Shown: positions 59,521 to 64,000 of the stretch, in pieces
Position numbering within the stretch: position 1 is the stretch's first letter
Layout: each line of letters opens with the position of its first letter
From: an uncultured Acidobacteriota bacterium
Lineage (GTDB): Bacteria > Acidobacteriota > Blastocatellia > Pyrinomonadales > Pyrinomonadaceae
Assembly: GCA_937873515.1 (NCBI GenBank)
Contig: CALMYB010000026.1
Location: forward strand, 1-64,000
DNA: 64,000 nt
Reading direction: 5' to 3'
Translations under genes and position numbers: made by a program
The notes under the pieces: model-generated
The model's database searches: none
Told to the model about the DNA's origin: nothing
What the model saw: only the letters and a program-made list of their open reading frames with translations

Positions 59521-59643
59521 TTTCCTCCGACCTTGCGTCCACGCAAGGAGTCGTCCAAGTTGCCAGGGCCGCGTCGAATAAAGTTCCCGACTTTAACGGT
59601 TGCGTGGGCAGTGCCGGATTTTCACCGGCCTTCCTTCATTCGA
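59521..59643 (-). promoter_or_regulatory. Cobalamin riboswitch of btuB with expression platform
   Basis: On the minus strand CGAATGAAG (59642-59634) closes with CTTTATTCG (59583-59575). Between them lie GCCGGTGAAAATCCGGC, ACTGCCCACGCAACC and AGTCGGG, matching the conserved cobalamin-riboswitch core. A following 8-bp hairpin CCTTGCGT/ACGCAAGG (59548-59531) sits directly before GGAGG. Its GCGTGG is complementary to CCACGC in the core (59607-59602), the L5-L13 kissing pair of this family. Bound cobalamin would hide the ribosome binding site of btuB. Confidence 0.93.
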
Positions 59644-59661
59644 ACGGCCAAACGATGGTTG

Positions 59662-60432
59662 TCAATAAACTTGCGTCACGCGGGACTTCCCGCTCGACGG
59701 ATTTGTGTCGAGGATCACCTCGACGCTGAAGATCTCGCGAATATTCGTCGCATTGAGAATTTCCTCGGGCTCGCCCGAATGCACGATGCGACCCTTGGCC
59801 ATCATCACGACCTCATCGGCGAATTCAGCCGCCAAATTCAGATCGTGTGTAATGATCGCCGCGGCATATTCCTGCTTCTTGCAGCGCTCAAGGACGAGCC
59901 TGAACATCAGGGTCTGATTCGCAAGATCGAGATTTGCTGTCGGCTCATCGAGGAGAAGGACATGGCCTTCGCTCGCAAGTGCCCGTGCAAGCACGACGCG
60001 CTGGCGTTCACCGCCCGAAAGATCGTTCATCAGCCGACCCGAAAGTTCAACGAGCTCGCAGTCCGCGATCGCTCTCTCGGCCGCTTCGATATCGCGTGCG
60101 TTTTCCCAGCCGAACGGACTCCCGTACGCGAACCTTCCTGTCAATACGAATTCGCGGACCGTGACAGGAAACCTCGATTCCGTTTCCTGAGCCACGACCG
60201 AGACCTCACATGCGATCTGTGAGCGTGAGAATGAATCGATCGGCTTGCCGTCAAGCAAAATCTCGCCTGCCGAGATCGGAACTGCGCCGTTGAGAGCCTT
60301 GATCAATGTCGTCTTTCCGGCGCCGTTCGCACCGACGATCGCCGTGATCTTCCCCGGCGAAAGGCGAACGCTCGCATCGGCGAGAACCGCCGTGTCACCG
60401 TATCTCACGGAAATGTCGCGAGCCTCAAGCAT
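59662..60432 (-). CDS. btuD: Cobalamin ABC transporter ATP-binding protein
   Basis: A 256-residue ABC ATPase. Walker A is GANGAGKTT (34-42), signature LSGGERQR, Walker B VLLLDEP and ITHDLN with the switch His. It supplies energy to BtuC. ATG at 60432 is chosen because the longer frame overlaps btuC; the start overlaps the btuC stop (TGATG). The C-terminal extension EILNATNIREIFSVEV is typical of iron/B12 ATPases. Confidence 0.94.
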   Translation of the reverse strand: MLEARDISVRYGDTAVLADASVRLSPGKITAIVGANGAGKTTLIKALNGAVPISAGEILLDGKPIDSFSRSQIACEVSVVAQETESRFPVTVREFVLTGRFAYGSPFGWENARDIEAAERAIADCELVELSGRLMNDLSGGERQRVVLARALASEGHVLLLDEPTANLDLANQTLMFRLVLERCKKQEYAAAIITHDLNLAAEFADEVVMMAKGRIVHSGEPEEILNATNIREIFSVEVILDTNPSSGKSRVTQVY

Positions 60433-61382
60433 CAGTTCTTCCTCAGCAGATAGATAAAAAGCGGAGCACCGAGCAGTGCTGTTACGGCTCCGACTGGAAG
60501 TTCCCGAGGAGCGATCGCGACCCTTGCAGCGAGATCCGCAAGCACGACGAACGCAGCACCCGCGATCGCGGACATCGGTACGACGATGCGGTTGTCGCTG
60601 CCGACAGCAAGCCGCAAAAGATGCGGCACGATAAGGCCGACATATCCTACCGAACCGCTCGCGGCGACCGCTGCACCGACGACCAGGCTCGACGCTCCGA
60701 ACACGACCAGCCGCACGCGGCCGGTCTCGACGCCGAAATCGACCGCATCGCGTTCGCCGAGCATCATCAGATTCAGTGCCCTCGCTTGCGACGTGAGAAT
60801 GATCGTCGCGATCACCGCAGCACCAAAACTCAGATAAACTCCGCTCCACGTCGCCTGTGAAAGATCGCCGAGCAGCCAAAATGTAAAGCTTCGAAGTCGT
60901 GCGGCATCAAGAAGCGTCGTCAGCATTATGATGACCGACGACAGAAAGGTGGTTACGATAACGCCCGACAGAACGAGGCGTTCTACGTTCATTCCGGCTC
61001 GCGTCTTCGCAAGGCTGTAAACCAGACCAGAAGCGGCTGCGGCTCCCGCAAAAGCGAGCAGCGGTCTTGCAAAAACATAGTTCCCGAATACGACGAACGC
61101 GAGCATCGTGCCCAATGCCGCTCCATTTGAAACGCCGAGAAGATACGGCTCAGCCAGCGGATTCCGAAGCAATGCCTGCAGCGCCGCACCCGCGACCGCA
61201 AGGCTCGCACCGACGCACGCACCAAGCAGTACACGCGGCAAGCGTATATCAAAAAATATCGCCCGCTGGCCGGGATCTTGAGAAAATGGCGATGCCCATT
61301 CCGCACCAAAAAGAAGCGCGGCTGCAACCGCCGCCGAAAGCACGGCAAGCAAGATCACGACGATCTTCGCGGCACGCTTCAT
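60432..61382 (-). CDS. btuC: Cobalamin ABC transporter permease (FecCD family)
   Basis: A 316-residue inner-membrane permease with nine or ten helices. RLPRVLLGACVGASLAVAG (about 48-66), NPLAEPYLLGVSNGAALG (about 74-91) and GLIVPHLLRLAVG (about 238-250) are FecCD hallmarks, the last being the ATPase-coupling loop region. It starts directly after the btuF stop with no gap, and its own stop overlaps the btuD start. Confidence 0.94.
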   Translation of the reverse strand: MKRAAKIVVILLAVLSAAVAAALLFGAEWASPFSQDPGQRAIFFDIRLPRVLLGACVGASLAVAGAALQALLRNPLAEPYLLGVSNGAALGTMLAFVVFGNYVFARPLLAFAGAAAASGLVYSLAKTRAGMNVERLVLSGVIVTTFLSSVIIMLTTLLDAARLRSFTFWLLGDLSQATWSGVYLSFGAAVIATIILTSQARALNLMMLGERDAVDFGVETGRVRLVVFGASSLVVGAAVAASGSVGYVGLIVPHLLRLAVGSDNRIVVPMSAIAGAAFVVLADLAARVAIAPRELPVGAVTALLGAPLFIYLLRKN

Positions 61383-62306
61383 CTACTTCGCCTCAAAAGC
61401 CTCCGGATGGAGGTCACGCGCGATCAACTCGATCGCGTCAACGACCCGAGGCCCCGGTCGAGAGAATAGGTCGGCATTGATGCGAAAGACCTCGCCGTTC
61501 TTAACTGCCGCGGAATTCGCGAATGCCGAGTTCGGCTCGTGATTCCCTTCGTTGTCGGAGATCACGATCGCATCGGGGTCGAGCTTCAGAGCCGTCTCGC
61601 GGCTTAGGTTCGGATACGCTCCCGGAATTCCGCTCGTAACCGAGTCGCCGCCCGAGATCCTCACCGCTTCGTTCATATAGGCGTCGTGCCCCGCGGTGAA
61701 AAGCGGTTCTTTCGAGATCTGAATAAAGACACGGCGGATCGGCCGCCCGTTCACGCTCGACCTGACAAGATCGATCCGCCGCTCCAATCCCGCAACGGCG
61801 GACTGCGCCTCGCTCTTTGTTCCAAGAATGTCACCGATCGTGATCATGCTCACCAGAACATCTGTGACCGACCTCGAATCGACCACGTACACCGCGATGT
61901 TGCGTTCGGCGAGAGTCCGCATAAAGGCCTCGATCTGCGACGCGGTCGAGACGAACACGACGTCCGGATGGAGTGCGATGATCGACTCCATATTCGGGTT
62001 CATCGTGTCGCCGATCTTTTGAACGGACTTCGCGGCTTCGGGGAAATCGCAATACGTCGTATCGCCGACAAGCTTATCGCCGCCGCCGACCGCGTAAATT
62101 ATTTCGGTGAGATTTGGGGCAAGGCTTACGACGCGTTTCACATCACGCGGGAGTGAAACATCGCGTCCTAGAGCATCCTTGAATATCCGTGTGTTCGAGG
62201 CAGAACTGTCGTCCGTACTGGACGGCCTGCACGAAGAACCTGCGATGGCGACGAGCACCAACGCGAAACCGACCAGCCGCTTAAACTTAGAAAACCGCAC
62301 CTGCAT
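61383..62306 (-). CDS. btuF: Cobalamin-binding periplasmic protein of the ABC transporter
   Basis: A 307-residue substrate-binding protein of the BtuF/FhuD fold. It has an N-terminal lipoprotein-like signal with Cys26 (AGSSC, imperfect lipobox). RVVSLAPNLTEIIYAVGGGDKLVGDT is split here as RVVSLAPNLTEI and GGGDKLVGDT, both typical of BtuF. The long backbone helix links the two lobes (LERRIDLVRSS). AAAGGAAAA precedes the ATG. First gene of btuF-btuC-btuD, with a cobalamin riboswitch in its leader. Confidence 0.93.
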   Translation of the reverse strand: MQVRFSKFKRLVGFALVLVAIAGSSCRPSSTDDSSASNTRIFKDALGRDVSLPRDVKRVVSLAPNLTEIIYAVGGGDKLVGDTTYCDFPEAAKSVQKIGDTMNPNMESIIALHPDVVFVSTASQIEAFMRTLAERNIAVYVVDSRSVTDVLVSMITIGDILGTKSEAQSAVAGLERRIDLVRSSVNGRPIRRVFIQISKEPLFTAGHDAYMNEAVRISGGDSVTSGIPGAYPNLSRETALKLDPDAIVISDNEGNHEPNSAFANSAAVKNGEVFRINADLFSRPGPRVVDAIELIARDLHPEAFEAK

Positions 62307-62415
62307 TTTTCCTTTCGAGCATAAAAACTCGAGGAAAACAGGGGCGGTCTTTTGCGATCTAACCCGTGCCGGCCCACGATGCTTTTACGCGAAACATCTT
62401 ATAAATAGGCAGCAG

Positions 62416-62494
62416 CTTGCAGGACAGGTGGCCCGACTATTACGGTGACGCGATCGCGCAGGACTTTCACCTGCTTTCCCTGTTCACCCGCAAG
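62416..62494 (-). promoter_or_regulatory. Cobalamin riboswitch of the btuFCD operon
   Basis: On the minus strand CTTGC (62494-62490) closes with GCAAG (62420-62416). The core reads GGGAAAGCAGGTGAAAGTCC then CACCGTAATAGTCGGG and the B12-box CCACCTGTCCTGC, matching the cobalamin riboswitch consensus. A separate hairpin GCCGGA/TCCGGC (62529-62514) lies upstream. The core lies 110 bases before the btuF ATG; short stems in between, such as CGAG/CTCG next to the ribosome binding site, could be the expression platform. Confidence 0.9.
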
Positions 62495-62577
62495 ACGACT
62501 CGTATTATCAACTGCCGGACGCATCCGGCAAACCAAGAGTGTATCGCATTTGGGGCGATTAAACTAACGCCGCGAGG

Positions 62578-63348
62578 TTACTTGTCCGTGTAGTCAAGCT
62601 TTATCGAATTCATCCCGCGAAGTATCACCCGCTGACGGCGCACGACGCGTTTGCGGTTCTTCGCCGGATTGAAGATATTCAGCGGGCTCGGGATCATCGC
62701 CGCAAGGAAGGCGGCCTCGTCACGGGTGAGATCAGAAGCGGATTTCTTGAAATACGTTCTCGACGCCGCCTCTGCGCCGTAAACTCCGTCGCCCCATTCG
62801 ATCACGTTCAGATAGATCTCAAGGATGCGTTTCTTTGTGAGTTCCCGTTCAAGAAAATACGTGTAAACGGCCTCGCGGCCCTTCCTTAGAAAATTCCGAT
62901 CTTCCGAGAGGAAGAGATTCTTTGCGAGCTGCTGCGTAACGGTCGAGGCACCGCGTTTGAAGCTCGGCATCGGCGGGATCCAATCATTCGGGTCGTAATC
63001 GCCCTCTTCACGCGCCTCTTTTTCCCCTTCTTTTACGGCCTCATCCCACGCCTTTTGGATCGCGTCCCAATCAAACCCATTATGCTGGAAGAATCTCGCG
63101 TCCTCGCCCGCGAGCACCGCCCTCTGCAGGTTCGGGCTGATCTGGTCGATCGGCGTCCAGATCATAAGTTTCTTAGGTTCCTTGCCGTCGGCCCGTGCTT
63201 CCGAGAGGCGATATTCGATCAGCGAGGATGTCGTCGGATTCTCCGTCCGCAGGCTCGATATCGACGGAAACGTGATCACCTCATAGGCAAGCCACAAGAG
63301 CACCGCACCCGCGAAAATCAAAAATAACAGCTTGATCCAATACCACAT
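62578..63348 (-). CDS. mtgA: Monofunctional peptidoglycan glycosyltransferase
   Basis: A 256-residue GT51-family enzyme that polymerises lipid II into glycan strands. An N-terminal membrane anchor (about 4-27) is followed by AGEDARFFQHNGFDWDA with catalytic Glu82, GASTVTQQLAKNLFLS (about 138-153), RKGREAVYTYFLEREL and KKRILEIYLNVIEWG with the second Glu region. An insert of Glu/Asp-rich residues (about 103-125) is longer than usual. It ends 84 bases before the btu riboswitch core, so the two could be read through. Confidence 0.94.
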   Translation of the reverse strand: MWYWIKLLFLIFAGAVLLWLAYEVITFPSISSLRTENPTTSSLIEYRLSEARADGKEPKKLMIWTPIDQISPNLQRAVLAGEDARFFQHNGFDWDAIQKAWDEAVKEGEKEAREEGDYDPNDWIPPMPSFKRGASTVTQQLAKNLFLSEDRNFLRKGREAVYTYFLERELTKKRILEIYLNVIEWGDGVYGAEAASRTYFKKSASDLTRDEAAFLAAMIPSPLNIFNPAKNRKRVVRRQRVILRGMNSIKLDYTDK

Positions 63349-63407
63349 CTTGTGCTTTCCCGCGAAATGTTAATAATTAGTGAGCGGAATGTAAAAATCA
63401 AAAACTG

Positions 63408-63436
63408 TTTACATACCTTAGCCGACTGATTACTAT
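63408..63436 (+). promoter_or_regulatory. glgC promoter, probably leaderless
   Basis: TTTACA (63408-63413) and TACTAT (63431-63436) are 17 bases apart. The -10 box ends seven bases before the glgC ATG at 63443, so transcription should start at or next to the start codon; no Shine-Dalgarno sequence is present. Confidence 0.6.
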
Positions 63437-63442
63437 TCTACT

Positions 63443-64000
63443 ATGGGCCAGTATGACAACGTCGTCTCGGTGATCTTGGGCGGCGGCGCAGGCTCCCGCC
63501 TTTTCCCACTAACCGGTGAAAGGTCAAAGCCTGCAGTTCCGCTCGGCGGCAAGTATCGCCTCATCGATATTCCCGTTTCCAACTGCATAAATTCAGGCAT
63601 CACGCAGATCTTTGTCCTTACACAGTATAATTCTGCGTCGCTGAATCGCCACGTCTCGACGACGTATAGATTTTCGTCATTCTCGACGGGATTTGTCGAG
63701 GTTCTCGCGGCGGAACAAACGCGCGACAATCCGGAATGGTTCCAAGGAACCGCAGATGCCGTTCGGCAAATGCTTCCGCACGTGCGTGATTGGCACGTCG
63801 ACACACTGCTCATTCTCTCCGGCGACCATCTTTACAGGATGGATTATTCGAAATTTCTCGAGCGTCATTTTTCTTCGGGAGCCGACCTTACGGTCTCGGT
63901 CATTCCTTCGCGTCGTGAAGATGCCGAGGAGTTCGGCCTGCTGAAAACGGATGAGACCGGCCGCATCATCGAGTTCAAAGAGAAGCCAAAAGGCGCCGAC
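63443..64000 (+). CDS. glgC: Glucose-1-phosphate adenylyltransferase (partial, 3' end outside window)
   Basis: The first 186 codons of the ADP-glucose-forming enzyme for glycogen synthesis. [14 protein letters not shown] (about 11-24) is the nucleotide-binding loop; [20 protein letters not shown] is the sugar-nucleotidyltransferase signature; QGTADAVRQ (about 94-102) and [13 protein letters not shown] (about 115-127) hold the metal Asp; [11 protein letters not shown] follows. GlgC is usually about 410-430 residues, so less than half is seen. It is divergent from mtgA and has its own promoter. Confidence 0.95.
   Translation, partial: MGQYDNVVSVILGGGAGSRLFPLTGERSKPAVPLGGKYRLIDIPVSNCINSGITQIFVLTQYNSASLNRHVSTTYRFSSFSTGFVEVLAAEQTRDNPEWFQGTADAVRQMLPHVRDWHVDTLLILSGDHLYRMDYSKFLERHFSSGADLTVSVIPSRREDAEEFGLLKTDETGRIIEFKEKPKGAD

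Noticed and set aside
60433..60879. Longer N-terminus of btuD from 60879
   Set aside because: It lies inside btuC in another frame; the ATG at 60432 gives the normal ABC-ATPase start.

Overview
The window carries 61 supported protein genes, most of them housekeeping genes of a free-living, Gram-negative-type (diderm) bacterium. It has a TonB system, an outer-membrane cobalamin receptor, diaminopimelate-type murein recycling (Mpl), a Gat amidotransferase subunit, and many secreted proteins. The GC-rich codon use, the FG-GAP and CHRD secreted proteins, the S46 and S13 peptidases and the DUF4388-DnaJ-TPR signalling protein suggest Acidobacteriota, perhaps class Blastocatellia. That assignment is an inference from gene style, not a marker-gene placement. 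I saw no rRNA, tRNA, insertion sequence, prophage or CRISPR array.

Layout. 1-2192 is the 5' part of a secreted di-haem peroxidase-like protein with FN3 and FG-GAP modules, cut by the window edge. 2394-10125 holds cell-wall and peptide genes (DacB, an RRM protein, Mpl, an S46 dipeptidyl-peptidase, an aminotransferase) and 3-methyladenine glycosylase. 10197-14217 is a forward block: a DsbA-like oxidoreductase with a SurA-like front, glutaminyl cyclotransferase, guanine deaminase, a YdcZ transporter and a TonB protein. 14202-27203 is mixed metabolism (DUF512 radical enzyme, alanine dehydrogenase, pirin, aldehyde and alcohol dehydrogenases, HtrA, GlyA) with a small operon of unknown genes at 24327-25935. 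27450-33582 is the most accessory-looking part: a nucleotidyltransferase with a small partner, and a MazE-MazF pair that overlaps ligA. 33743-36847 is a three-gene signalling cassette ending in an unrecognised protein. 36844-44219 runs leftwards (MFS, a Fur-box-preceded PepSY protein, crotonase, histone-deacetylase-like amidohydrolase, FAD oxidase, polysaccharide deacetylase, VOC). 44786-47935 is rpmE, DUF421, DUF1385 and prfA. 49873-54212 is a two-gene chemosensory-type signalling unit. 54223-56955 holds an SDR, gatB and a secreted protein.

57147-62494 is a cobalamin-uptake unit: BtuF, BtuC and BtuD followed by the receptor BtuB. Each half has its own cobalamin riboswitch, and the B12-box-type sequences and closing helices can be read directly. 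The window ends with mtgA and the start of glgC.

The most useful non-coding observations are the two cobalamin riboswitches; a perfect 19-bp Fur-type palindrome before the PepSY gene; a mazEF promoter whose spacer carries two overlapping palindromes and whose -10 box lies seven bases from the start codon; a similarly spaced, apparently leaderless promoter for glgC; and three unrelated long intergenic hairpins built from short repeated words. The best candidates for undescribed biology are the DUF4388-DnaJ / degenerate HD-GYP / unknown cassette, the CheA-like kinase that lacks a CheW domain with its TPR-zinc-ribbon-receiver partner, and the mazEF-ligA operon.
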